Below are positions 1 to 5,060 of a DNA stretch of 5,066 nt, piece after piece (the first letter of the stretch is position 1; each line of letters opens with the position of its first letter). The position numbers and the translations under genes are program-made. This stretch comes from an uncultured Eubacteriales bacterium (GTDB lineage: Bacteria > Bacillota > Clostridia > Monoglobales > Monoglobaceae). The notes beneath the pieces are model-generated. The model was not told the DNA's origin, ran no database searches, and saw only the letters and a program-made list of their open reading frames with translations. Where the stretch lies: the NCBI GenBank assembly GCA_900552305.1, contig URZD01000151.1, forward strand, positions 1 through 5,066. The letters are read 5' to 3'.

Positions 1-19
1 TTAAGTATATACAGGAAGT

Positions 20-68
20 CCGGCGTGCGTGCGGCTGCCGCCTGCGCCGGATAGCCCGAGTTTTTTTT
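20..68. other. GC-rich stem-loop followed by a T-tract, possible terminator of a gene left of the window
   Basis: CCGGCG at 20-25 pairs with CGCCGG at 45-50, and an inner GCGG/CCGC helix (31-34 with 38-41) can stack inside it. A run of eight T follows at 61-68. This could be the terminator of a plus-strand gene ending just left of or at the window edge (one plus frame closes with TAA at 2-4, another with TAG at 52-54). However, ten bases separate the stem from the T-run, which is longer than in a typical intrinsic terminator, so the call is tentative. Confidence 0.3.
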
Positions 69-122
69 AAGCAAAAAGATTACCCCCTTTTTTGGCAAAG
101 TATTATCAATAAATACTTATGC

Positions 123-144
123 AAAAAAGCGGGTAATATTACCG
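123..144 (-). terminator. Weak candidate terminator of yajC
   Basis: Read on the minus strand just after the yajC stop codon, a perfect 12-base palindrome (GGTAATATTACC, 132-143) is followed within four bases by six T (complement of 123-128). The stem is short and AT-rich in its centre, so termination here would be leaky. The surrounding DNA also holds a second inverted repeat, AAGTATT/AATACTT at 98-104 and 112-118, which may assist. Confidence 0.35.
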
Positions 145-155
145 TTATGCAAAAA

Positions 156-584
156 TTATTCCTCGGAATCGCCTTCAGCGTCCTCCGCACCCGGGATAGG
201 AGTAACCGACTTGGTTTCCTCACCCTTTTTAAGGAAACGGCTTACCGCACTGCGGTCAACGGTTATAAACGATTTGTTTACGCCGATACCGCTTTCAAGA
301 ACAAAAAGGTCGTCTTTTATTCTTGTGATTTTGCCGTGAATACCGCCGATTGTCGCAACCTCATCGCCTACCTTAAGCGCCGCAAGCATATTTTTGAGTT
401 CCTTTTCCTTCTTCTTCTGCGGTCTGATAAGAATGAAATAAAAGATTGCAAACATTGCAACAAGCATAATAAGCGGTGACATCATCGAAACCGGTCCCGC
501 CTGCTGTGCCGCGCCTGCCGCAGTGGTCGCCGCTCCCGCCGCTCCCGCCGCTTTATCCGCATATGCCGTAATAAATGAAAACAT
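156..584 (-). CDS. yajC: Preprotein translocase subunit YajC
   Basis: This encodes a 142-residue single-pass membrane protein, the small accessory subunit that associates with SecDF and the SecYEG channel in protein export. Visible features are a transmembrane helix at about residues 35-54, the typical RPQKKKEKE juxtamembrane stretch (54-62), and the conserved core L-x-VGDEVATIGGIHGKI (70-86), where the family motif G-D-x-V-x-T-x-G-G-I-x-G is intact. The start at 584 is chosen because AGGAGG lies seven bases upstream; an in-frame ATG at 620 would add 12 residues but has no such site and falls at the predicted transcription start. The protein is longer than the usual 85-115 residues because of an Ala/Gly-rich segment before the membrane helix (about 12-30) and an acidic tail (121-142). 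In many Clostridia yajC sits near tgt or secDF; neither is adjacent here. Family assignment is firm. Confidence 0.93.
   Translation of the reverse strand: MFSFITAYADKAAGAAGAATTAAGAAQQAGPVSMMSPLIMLVAMFAIFYFILIRPQKKKEKELKNMLAALKVGDEVATIGGIHGKITRIKDDLFVLESGIGVNKSFITVDRSAVSRFLKKGEETKSVTPIPGAEDAEGDSEE
531..552. repeat. 9-bp tandem repeat within yajC
   Basis: The unit CGCTCCCGC occurs twice in tandem (531-539 and 540-548) with a partial third copy (549-552). It encodes the Ala-Ala-Gly repeats of the low-complexity segment ahead of the YajC membrane helix, and looks like a local in-frame duplication. Confidence 0.7.
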
Positions 585-591
585 TTTGTAT

Positions 592-597
592 ACCTCC
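592..597 (-). promoter_or_regulatory. Ribosome binding site that fixes the yajC start
   Basis: The minus strand reads AGGAGG here, seven bases ahead of the ATG at 584. This consensus Shine-Dalgarno sequence decides for the 142-residue start over the ATG at 620. A perfect A6T6 palindrome (599-612) lies immediately upstream in the leader. Confidence 0.85.
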
Positions 598-624
598 TGA
601 AAAATTTTTTCGATTGTCAAATTA

Positions 625-653
625 TTCTATCATATTTTACCCGATTTTGCAAT
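625..653 (-). promoter_or_regulatory. Candidate sigma-A promoter of yajC
   Basis: On the minus strand TTGCAA (653-648) is separated by exactly 17 bases from TAGAAT (630-625), which carries a TGn extension (TGA-TAGAAT). Transcription would begin near 618, giving a leader of about 35 bases. The spacing and five-of-six -10 match make this a reasonable promoter, so yajC need not depend on readthrough from the upstream araC-type gene. Confidence 0.55.
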
Positions 654-658
654 AGTTA

Positions 659-679
659 AAAAACTTTTTTTTGAAAAAG
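659..679 (-). terminator. Weak AT-only hairpin after the AraC-family gene
   Basis: Just after the regulator's stop codon the minus strand can form CTTTTT/AAAAAG (679-674 with 669-664) with a four-base loop, followed by five T (663-659). The stem has only one G-C pair, so this is at best a weak terminator. Confidence 0.25.
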
Positions 680-686
680 CTGTTAT

Positions 687-1598
687 TTACGGCTTTATTC
701 GGTAATTTTTCCGAAACTGCTTGGGCGTGAGGTGAATCTGCTTTTTAAAGCGTTCAATAAAATAGCTTGTGGTGGAAAAGCCTACGTCAAGCGCAATGTC
801 CGTGATGCTCTTGTTTGTGGTGACAAGAAGCCGCTCCGACTCGGAAATCCGTATCCCGTTGACATATTCGGTAAAGCTCTTGTTCATAACCCTTTTAAAA
901 AGCCGCGAAAAATAACTGTAGCTAAGGCTGCACAGCTTTGCCGCCTCGGTAGAGGTTGCAGTGCTGTAGTTCCTCTGCGCGTATTCGATTGAGCGCTGAA
1001 TGGAGTGTATCGCGGCGTTGGTTTCGTCAATTATGCCGAACACGCTTTCGCCCGTTTCGATGTGCCAGCGGCGGATGAGCCAGAGCGCGACCTTGATTAC
1101 GCAGACGCGCAGCGCGATTTCGTAGCCGTAGTCGCGTCGGTCCCACTCGTCTATGATGGTGTTCATAATGCGCGGAATGTCCGAGCTTTCCATGTCCGCC
1201 TTCAAAAACAGCTTACTGTATTTTTCGTCATCGGCAATAAACGGAATGATATATTTGAACTCAAAAACCGACTGCTCCGCCGCATAGAGTATCTGCGGCA
1301 TAAATTTTATGACAATATAGCTGCTTTTCGGCGCAACCGAGCGCACAGAGTGCGGCTTTTTTGAGTTTATCACGATAAGGTCGCCGCTTTTCAGACGAAA
1401 GGTTTTTCCGTTGCACCATACCTCCGCGTCGCTGTCTATGCCGTACAAAAGCTCAATATAATTGTGGTAATGGATATGCGATATACTTTCGGACTGCGGA
1501 ACCGACATACACAGGCACTCAATGGGGATTTCAAAGCCCTCTATATGCGCCATTCCCTCATCGGAAATGCTGAGGCCTTTATTATTTTCCGAAATCAT
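687..1598 (-). CDS. AraC-family transcriptional regulator
   Basis: This 303-residue protein has the usual two-part layout of AraC/XylS sugar-responsive regulators. The N-terminal cupin-like sensor covers about residues 25-100, with HIHYHNYIELLYG at 41-53 and SGDLIVINSKKPHS at 71-84, the conserved histidine-bearing strands of the arabinose-binding-type fold. The C-terminal DNA-binding domain spans about 200-300 and has two helix-turn-helix units: one around STEAAKLCSLSYSYFSRLFK (206-225) and one around ITDIALDVGFSTTSYFIERFKK (265-286), followed by the family signature TPKQFRK (291-297). The ATG at 1598 is preferred because AGGGTGA sits about five bases upstream; a TTG at 1640 in the same frame would add 14 residues but lies almost on the -10 element. 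It is divergent from the oxidoreductase/ThuA operon and likely controls it. The effector is not evident; family confidence is high. Confidence 0.92.
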   Translation of the reverse strand: MISENNKGLSISDEGMAHIEGFEIPIECLCMSVPQSESISHIHYHNYIELLYGIDSDAEVWCNGKTFRLKSGDLIVINSKKPHSVRSVAPKSSYIVIKFMPQILYAAEQSVFEFKYIIPFIADDEKYSKLFLKADMESSDIPRIMNTIIDEWDRRDYGYEIALRVCVIKVALWLIRRWHIETGESVFGIIDETNAAIHSIQRSIEYAQRNYSTATSTEAAKLCSLSYSYFSRLFKRVMNKSFTEYVNGIRISESERLLVTTNKSITDIALDVGFSTTSYFIERFKKQIHLTPKQFRKNYRIKP

Positions 1599-1642
1599 GA
1601 GTATCACCCTAAGACAAAAATTTGATATTTTTACACTCAAAA

Positions 1643-1672
1643 ATTATATCACATATTTTGCGTGAATGCTAT
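1643..1672 (-). promoter_or_regulatory. Extended -10 promoter of the AraC-family gene
   Basis: On the minus strand TGA-TATAAT (1651-1643) is a perfect -10 with a TGn extension. The -35 region is poor: the best hexamer is ATAGCA at 1672-1667 with an 18-base spacer. Transcription would start near 1636, giving a leader of about 38 bases. The -10 overlaps the -35 of the divergent operon promoter. Confidence 0.55.
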
Positions 1673-1675
1673 ACT
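1648..1675 (+). promoter_or_regulatory. Extended -10 promoter of the oxidoreductase/thuA operon
   Basis: TGC-TATACT (1667-1675) is an extended -10 matching five of six consensus bases. ATCACA at 1648-1653 is a four-of-six -35 at a 16-base spacing. The predicted start near 1682 leaves a short leader of about 28 bases. TCAC (1649-1652) and GTGA (1662-1665) form a small dyad between the two divergent -10 elements and could be part of an operator. Confidence 0.5.
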
Positions 1676-1696
1676 TTTCTTGAAAAAAGTTTTCCG

Positions 1697-1702
1697 AGGA
1701 GG
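1697..1702 (+). promoter_or_regulatory. Ribosome binding site fixing the oxidoreductase start
   Basis: AGGAGG is seven bases ahead of the ATG at 1710. It excludes the GTG at 1662, which is in frame but lies inside the promoter. Confidence 0.85.
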
Positions 1703-1709
1703 AGAAAAA

Positions 1710-2774
1710 ATGAAAAAACTTAAATTTGCACTGATAGGCGCGGGCGGAATTGCAAACAACGCACACGCACCCGCTTACGAAAAAATGGACAATGTGGAGA
1801 TTGTCGCGGTTTGCGACATTATCGAGGAACGGGCAAAGAAAATGGCGGACAGACTTGGCGCGCCGATGTACTGCACCGATTACAAAAAAATTTTCGAGCT
1901 TGACGGTCTTGACGCCGTGGACATCTGCACTCCGAATTATCTGCACTCGGTAATCGCGGTTGACGCTTTGGAGCGCGGAATCAACGTGTTCTGCGAAAAG
2001 CCGGACGCAGTAAGCGTTGCCGAGGCGGAGAAAATGAAGGCGGCTGCCGAAAAAAGCGGCAAAACCCTTATGGTAATGCGCAACAACCGCTACAGAGGTA
2101 TTTCCGCATACCTGAAGGAATTTATAAACGACGGCAAAATGGGCGGGATTTACGCGGCGCGCTGCGGCTGGCAGCGGCGCAGAGGAATCCCGGGCAAGGG
2201 CGGCTGGTTTACCACAAAGGCGAAGTCCGGCGGCGGTCCGCTGATTGATTTGGGCGTACATATGATTGATCTTTCGATCTGGCTCATGGGCAATCCGACC
2301 CCGGTTGCGGTAAGTGGCTGCACATACGAAAAATTCGCAAACAGCGAGGTTGTGGATTCGGTACATTCAAGATTCGGTACTCCGGACAACAACGGAACAT
2401 TTGACGTTGAGGACTTGGCAATGGGATTTATACGTTTTGACAACGGCGCGTGTATGCAGATAGAGTTCTCTTGGGCGTCCAATATCGAAAAAGAGCGTAT
2501 GTTTGTTGAGTTCCGCGGCGACAAGGCGGGCGCCGCATGGTCGACAGACGATAATCAGCTGAAAATATTCGGCGAGGAATACGGCAGCACGGTTGACAGC
2601 CTGCCGCATGTAAGCGACAAATATCAGATTCACGAGGCTAACCTCCGCCACTTTGCGGACGTTTTGAACGGCGATGCGGAGCCTATGTTCGTTCCGCAGC
2701 AGGGTTTGGATATGATAAAGATACTGGAAGGCTTTTACAGATCCGCGGCGGAAGGCAGAGAAATTCGGCTTTAA
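1710..2774 (+). CDS. Gfo/Idh/MocA-family NAD(P)-dependent oxidoreductase
   Basis: This 354-residue protein is of normal length for the family, which oxidises or reduces hydroxyl groups of sugars, inositols and glycosides with NAD(P) in the cytosol. The N-terminal Rossmann domain opens with KFALIGAGGIA (5-15, glycine-rich loop) and continues with AVCD (33-36) at the end of the second strand. The hallmark CEKP (95-98) supplies the conserved lysine (97) near the nicotinamide. The C-terminal domain carries GGGPLIDLGVHMIDLSIWLMG (174-194), in which D180, H184 and D187 match the family's G-G-x-x-x-D-x-G-x-H-x-x-D signature; the histidine is the usual catalytic residue. All key motifs are intact, so the enzyme is probably active. 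It is the first gene of an operon with the ThuA-domain gene 24 bases downstream. The pair resembles ThuB/ThuA, but the exact substrate cannot be read from the sequence. Confidence 0.93.
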   Translation: MKKLKFALIGAGGIANNAHAPAYEKMDNVEIVAVCDIIEERAKKMADRLGAPMYCTDYKKIFELDGLDAVDICTPNYLHSVIAVDALERGINVFCEKPDAVSVAEAEKMKAAAEKSGKTLMVMRNNRYRGISAYLKEFINDGKMGGIYAARCGWQRRRGIPGKGGWFTTKAKSGGGPLIDLGVHMIDLSIWLMGNPTPVAVSGCTYEKFANSEVVDSVHSRFGTPDNNGTFDVEDLAMGFIRFDNGACMQIEFSWASNIEKERMFVEFRGDKAGAAWSTDDNQLKIFGEEYGSTVDSLPHVSDKYQIHEANLRHFADVLNGDAEPMFVPQQGLDMIKILEGFYRSAAEGREIRL

Positions 2775-2798
2775 ATATTGAAGGAGGTATACTAAGTT

Positions 2799-3512
2799 AT
2801 GATAAGAGTTACTGTTTGGAACGAATACGCGCATGAGCGCAGTGACGAGAAGGTAAAGGAGATATACCCGAACGGAATCCACGGCGCGATTGTTGACTTT
2901 TTGAAAAGTGATGATATAGAGGTAAGGTGCGCAACTCTTGACGATGAGGAGTGCGGACTGACAAAGGAGGTTCTTGACAACACGGACGTGCTTTTGTGGT
3001 GGGGACATATGTGCCATAACAAGGTACCGGACGAGGTTGCAATGCGGGTGCGTGACGCGGTACTTGAGGGAATGGGCGCAATATTCCTTCATTCGGCACA
3101 CCATTCAAAGCCGTTCAGATTTCTTATGGGAACATCATGCAACCTCGGCTGGCGCGAGGACGGAGATTTGGAAAGGGTATGGATTAGCAAGCCGTCACAC
3201 CCCATTGTGCAGGGCATAGACAGGTATTTTGAGATTCCGCATGAGGAGATGTACGGCGAGCCGTTCGATATTCCCGAGCCGGATCAACTTATAATGATGG
3301 GCTGGTACGAAGGCGGCGAGGTATTTCGCAGCGGCTGCTGCTATAACCGCGGCAACGGGCGCGTGTTCTATTTTCAGCCGGGACACGAATCATACCCCAC
3401 ATATTACATACCGGAGGTACAGCACATAATAAGGAACGCTGTTCACTGGGCGGCGCCGACATACCGCGCTCCGCTCGATTGCCCGCACGTTAAGAAAATC
3501 GGGACAGAGTAA
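2799..3512 (+). CDS. ThuA domain-containing protein
   Basis: This 237-residue protein belongs to the ThuA family (trehalose-utilisation type), which has a class I glutamine-amidotransferase-like fold without its classical catalytic triad. Recognisable blocks are the first strand VTVWNEYAHE (4-13), LLWWGHM (65-71), AIFLHSAHHSKPF (94-106), SHPIVQGI (133-140), EEMYGEPF (149-156) and GRVFYFQPGHESYPTYY (187-203). Conserved histidines and aromatics cluster in these blocks. AAGGAGG at 2781-2787 lies 11 bases before the ATG. There is no signal peptide, so the protein should act in the cytosol. In rhizobia and Agrobacterium ThuA works with the oxidoreductase ThuB to assimilate trehalose-type disaccharides through 3-keto derivatives; coupling to the upstream dehydrogenase suggests a related keto-sugar role here, which is inference. 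Family assignment is strong and function moderate. Confidence 0.9.
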   Translation: MIRVTVWNEYAHERSDEKVKEIYPNGIHGAIVDFLKSDDIEVRCATLDDEECGLTKEVLDNTDVLLWWGHMCHNKVPDEVAMRVRDAVLEGMGAIFLHSAHHSKPFRFLMGTSCNLGWREDGDLERVWISKPSHPIVQGIDRYFEIPHEEMYGEPFDIPEPDQLIMMGWYEGGEVFRSGCCYNRGNGRVFYFQPGHESYPTYYIPEVQHIIRNAVHWAAPTYRAPLDCPHVKKIGTE

Positions 3513-3522
3513 AAGGAAATAG

Positions 3523-3547
3523 GCGTGCGGGGGACTGACTCACGCAC
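3523..3547 (+). other. Minor inverted repeat after the ThuA gene
   Basis: GCGTG (3523-3527) can pair with CACGC (3541-3545) across a 13-base loop, and GTGCG (3525-3529) with CGCAC (3543-3547) is an alternative. No T-run follows, so it is not itself a terminator. It lies in the operon's 3' untranslated region ahead of the strong terminator. Confidence 0.3.
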
Positions 3548-3577
3548 ACTATTTATTAATGAAGCTTTTGATTACAG

Positions 3578-3616
3578 AATCATAACCACCCGTCCAACGG
3601 GTGGTTATGATTTTTT
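3578..3616 (+). terminator. Strong intrinsic terminator of the oxidoreductase/thuA operon
   Basis: A perfect 15-bp stem (3578-3592 with 3598-3612) closes a five-base loop, TCCAA, and runs into six T (3611-3616). The top of the stem (ACCACCCG/CGGGTGGT) is GC-rich. There is no A-run on the left flank, so it should act on plus-strand transcripts only. Confidence 0.93.
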
Positions 3617-3684
3617 CAATCAAACTTTTTGAGAGAAAGAAAAATAAAACTTATTAATCAATTACTTGCAGCAAGCCGCCTATA

Positions 3685-3690
3685 TATAAT
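3685..3690 (+). promoter_or_regulatory. Possible -10 element for the helical-bundle gene
   Basis: A perfect TATAAT lies between the operon terminator and the next gene. No good -35 is found (best 17-base-spaced hexamer is TTACTT at 3662-3667). If used, transcription would begin near 3697 and leave a leader of about 90 bases containing the inverted repeat at 3755-3774. Confidence 0.3.
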
Positions 3691-3754
3691 GTAGGTTTTC
3701 CTGCACAAACTGGTTGCAAATTTTTTTAATGTATAAAATTTCTAAAAAAGCAAA

Positions 3755-3774
3755 GTATAAGTATAAACTTATAC
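3755..3774 (+). repeat. 7-bp inverted repeat abutting the ribosome binding site
   Basis: GTATAAG (3755-3761) and CTTATAC (3768-3774) are perfect complements separated by six bases. The right arm ends directly at the GGAGGT ribosome binding site (3775-3780). In RNA this is a small hairpin that could limit ribosome access; in DNA it has the size and symmetry of a dimeric repressor operator. No -10/-35 pair with proper spacing overlaps it convincingly. Confidence 0.6.
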
Positions 3775-3788
3775 GGAGGTGTCGGCTC

Positions 3789-4223
3789 ATGATTGAAAAC
3801 GATACAATAGAGCTTTTGAAGGAATGTAACGCGGGGGTAAAAATGGGCGTTACGGGAATAGACGAGGTTTTTGACAAGATAAAAAACGAAAAATTCAAGG
3901 AGCGGCTTCAAGTGAGCAAGGAGGAGCATCAGCGGCTCGGCTCGGAAACTCACGAGCTTTTAAACCGCTACCACGACAGCGGCAAGGAGCCTAATATCAT
4001 GGCAAAGAGTATGTCATGGATAAAGACGAATGTTGCCCTCGCTATGGAGGAAACTGACCATATGGCGGCGGACCTTTTGACGGACGGCTGCAATATGGGT
4101 ATAAAATCGCTGAACCGCTACCTTAATAAATATGAGGCGGCGGAGGAAAAGGCGAAGGATATTGCAAAGCGCCTTGTAAATATCGAGGAGGATTTGGTAA
4201 GGGATATAAGATCGTATCTTTGA
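3789..4223 (+). CDS. Small helical-bundle protein, DUF2383/ferritin-like type
   Basis: This 144-residue soluble protein appears all alpha-helical, with about four to five amphipathic helices (roughly 3-32, 34-62, 70-98, 101-114 and 116-143). It resembles conserved clostridial proteins with a ferritin-like or DUF2383-type four-helix bundle. Acidic and histidine residues are spaced as in such bundles: EEH at 45-47, ETH at 53-55, EETDH at 87-91 (an E-x-x-H), and EE at 133-134. Whether these bind metal is unproven, since the two classical E-x-x-H motifs of ferritins are not both present. The start at 3789 is chosen because GGAGGT lies eight bases upstream; upstream in-frame starts would run through the promoter-like and inverted-repeat DNA. 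No signal peptide or membrane segment is seen. It appears monocistronic between a strong terminator and a tRNA. Coding is confident; family is moderate and function unknown. Confidence 0.8.
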   Translation: MIENDTIELLKECNAGVKMGVTGIDEVFDKIKNEKFKERLQVSKEEHQRLGSETHELLNRYHDSGKEPNIMAKSMSWIKTNVALAMEETDHMAADLLTDGCNMGIKSLNRYLNKYEAAEEKAKDIAKRLVNIEEDLVRDIRSYL

Positions 4224-4265
4224 TATTTGCGTTATTGCCGAAATTTTGGATGAGGTAAACACAGC

Positions 4266-4330
4266 AAGGGGCGGAGCAAGCCGCAAAAGTTCAGAAACGC
4301 AGACTCTGCCCCGCCTTCTATGCGTAGGGG
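4266..4330. other. Foldable intergenic segment with competing helices
   Basis: GGGGCGGAG (4268-4276) pairs with CTCTGCCCC (4304-4312) in a nine-base-pair helix with one G-U pair and a 27-base loop. Competing alternatives are GCGG/CCGC (4271-4274 with 4281-4284) and CCCC/GGGG (4309-4312 with 4327-4330). No T-run follows on either strand, so it is not a standard intrinsic terminator. It may be a processed 3' end of the helical-bundle transcript, a dispersed intergenic repeat or an unannotated small RNA; the sequence does not decide. Confidence 0.4.
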
Positions 4331-4377
4331 AAACCACATTTTGCGCTCAATTTTTCAGAAAAATATTGTTTTTGGTA

Positions 4378-4406
4378 TTGACAAACACGAAATAGTATGG
4401 TATTAT
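4378..4406 (+). promoter_or_regulatory. Near-consensus promoter of the tRNA-Gly gene
   Basis: A perfect TTGACA (4378-4383) is followed after exactly 17 bases by TATTAT (4401-4406), with a TGn extension just before it. Transcription should begin near 4413, about 40 bases ahead of the mature tRNA. This strength is typical of stable-RNA promoters. Confidence 0.85.
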
Positions 4407-4453
4407 ATTATAGCAATCAACGAGAACGGTTTTAATCTCATGATTTAAGCTAT

Positions 4454-4528
4454 GCGGGAGTGGCTCAGTGGTAGAGCGTCACCTTGCCAAGGTGAACGTC
4501 GCGAGTTCGAATCTCGTCTTCCGCTCCA
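4454..4528 (+). tRNA. tRNA-Gly (anticodon GCC)
   Basis: A complete cloverleaf of 75 bases including CCA. The acceptor stem GCGGGAG (4454-4460) pairs with CTTCCGC (4518-4524) with one G-U pair. The D stem is GCTC/GAGC with loop AGTGGTA, the anticodon stem TCACC/GGTGA with loop TTGCCAA, the variable loop has five bases, and the T stem GCGAG/CTCGT encloses TTCGAAT. The anticodon GCC (4486-4488) reads GGC and GGU glycine codons. The discriminator is U, as usual for bacterial tRNA-Gly, and CCA is encoded at 4526-4528. The gene stands alone with its own promoter and terminator. Confidence 0.97.
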
Positions 4529-4560
4529 AAGGACACACCGCTGTGTGTCCTTTTTGTTTT
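4528..4560 (+). terminator. Intrinsic terminator of the tRNA-Gly gene
   Basis: An 11-bp perfect stem (4528-4538 with 4543-4553) with the four-base loop CGCT is followed by a T-rich run through 4560. Its core is GGACACAC/GTGTGTCC. The 5' arm begins at the last base of the encoded CCA, so the hairpin is directly adjacent to the mature tRNA end. Confidence 0.9.
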
Positions 4561-4595
4561 ATTGCAGAATTTATTTTGTATTGGAGAATTTGGAT

Positions 4596-5060
4596 ATGAA
4601 AAAAGCATTCGGTCATATGGGCAATATGCTCGCAACTCATGCGTCGGCGGTGTTCCTGACGCTTATATTAAGCCTGCCGATTATGTCAGTTATAAAAAAC
4701 GATACCGTACTTGCCGTGCTTGCGGTACTTTTGTACGCGATGATGATGTATTCCGCGGCGTGGAACAAAGGCTTTAGGGATTCGCGAAAGGTCGGCGAGA
4801 GCTTTCCTAACTTTAAGGCGGTTATAATCGGAATACTTCTTGCGTGTATTGTGCCGGTTGTTCTGCTTGCGCTGCGCGTGACCGCATACCATGTTAATCC
4901 GTATACATGGCGGCCGGTGGGCGAGGGCGGCGAGATGATAAAAACCACCTCCGGGTTTGTGCTTATCACCGATATAATCTACAGAATTTATTTTATATTT
5001 GCTGTCGGACTTTTAAAGGGCGGCAGGCTCGGCTCGTACATACTGCCGCTGTTTTTGTAG
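4596..5060 (+). CDS. Unrecognised integral membrane protein
   Basis: This 154-residue protein is not one I recognise. It shows about four hydrophobic helices: roughly 15-33, 37-55, 74-96 and 121-140, plus a short hydrophobic C-terminus (148-154). Positively charged stretches follow helix 2 (KGFRDSRK, 58-65), and a loop between helices 3 and 4 (about 100-118) contains NPYTWRPVGEGGE. There is no cleavable signal peptide or catalytic motif. The ATG at 4596 is chosen because GGAG (4583-4586) lies nine bases upstream; the frame stays open leftward through the terminator and tRNA, but that part cannot be coding. Only about 40 bases separate it from the tRNA terminator, and no clear promoter is visible there, so readthrough may contribute to expression. 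The TAG at 5058-5060 leaves six bases before the window ends. Confidence 0.75.
   Translation: MKKAFGHMGNMLATHASAVFLTLILSLPIMSVIKNDTVLAVLAVLLYAMMMYSAAWNKGFRDSRKVGESFPNFKAVIIGILLACIVPVVLLALRVTAYHVNPYTWRPVGEGGEMIKTTSGFVLITDIIYRIYFIFAVGLLKGGRLGSYILPLFL

Noticed and set aside
1..54. C-terminal fragment of a plus-strand gene ending with TAG at 52-54
   Set aside because: The 17 codons are too few to judge and overlap the stem-loop at 20-50; another plus frame stops at 2-4, so the choice cannot be made from this window.
147..479. Plus-strand frame of 110 codons opposite yajC
   Set aside because: It lies antisense to a certain yajC, has no ribosome binding site and yields no family-like sequence.
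1644..3104. A long, almost open minus-strand frame opposite the oxidoreductase and ThuA genes, interrupted by one stop near 2367
   Set aside because: It is a codon-bias shadow. The plus strand has strong family motifs and ribosome binding sites, while the opposite frame gives no recognisable protein and lacks a plausible start region.
3578..3612. The perfect 15-bp inverted repeat as a CRISPR repeat or insertion-sequence end
   Set aside because: It occurs once, has a five-base loop and is followed at once by six T after an operon, which fits an intrinsic terminator.
3714..3788. Upstream extension of the helical-bundle gene
   Set aside because: The added residues come from AT-rich DNA with an inverted repeat and have no ribosome binding site, whereas GGAGGT precedes the ATG at 3789.
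3513..3788. Riboswitch or structured leader ahead of the helical-bundle gene
   Set aside because: Apart from the terminator and the small inverted repeat I see no multi-helix core or known ligand-binding motif.
4454..4528. The tRNA-Gly gene as an integration site for a mobile element
   Set aside because: The tRNA is intact with its own terminator, no integrase gene is near, and no duplicate of the tRNA 3' end is found in the window.
4452..4595. Upstream extension of the membrane-protein frame through the tRNA
   Set aside because: The first 48 codons would translate the tRNA-Gly gene and its terminator; a ribosome binding site and ATG at 4596 give the sensible start.
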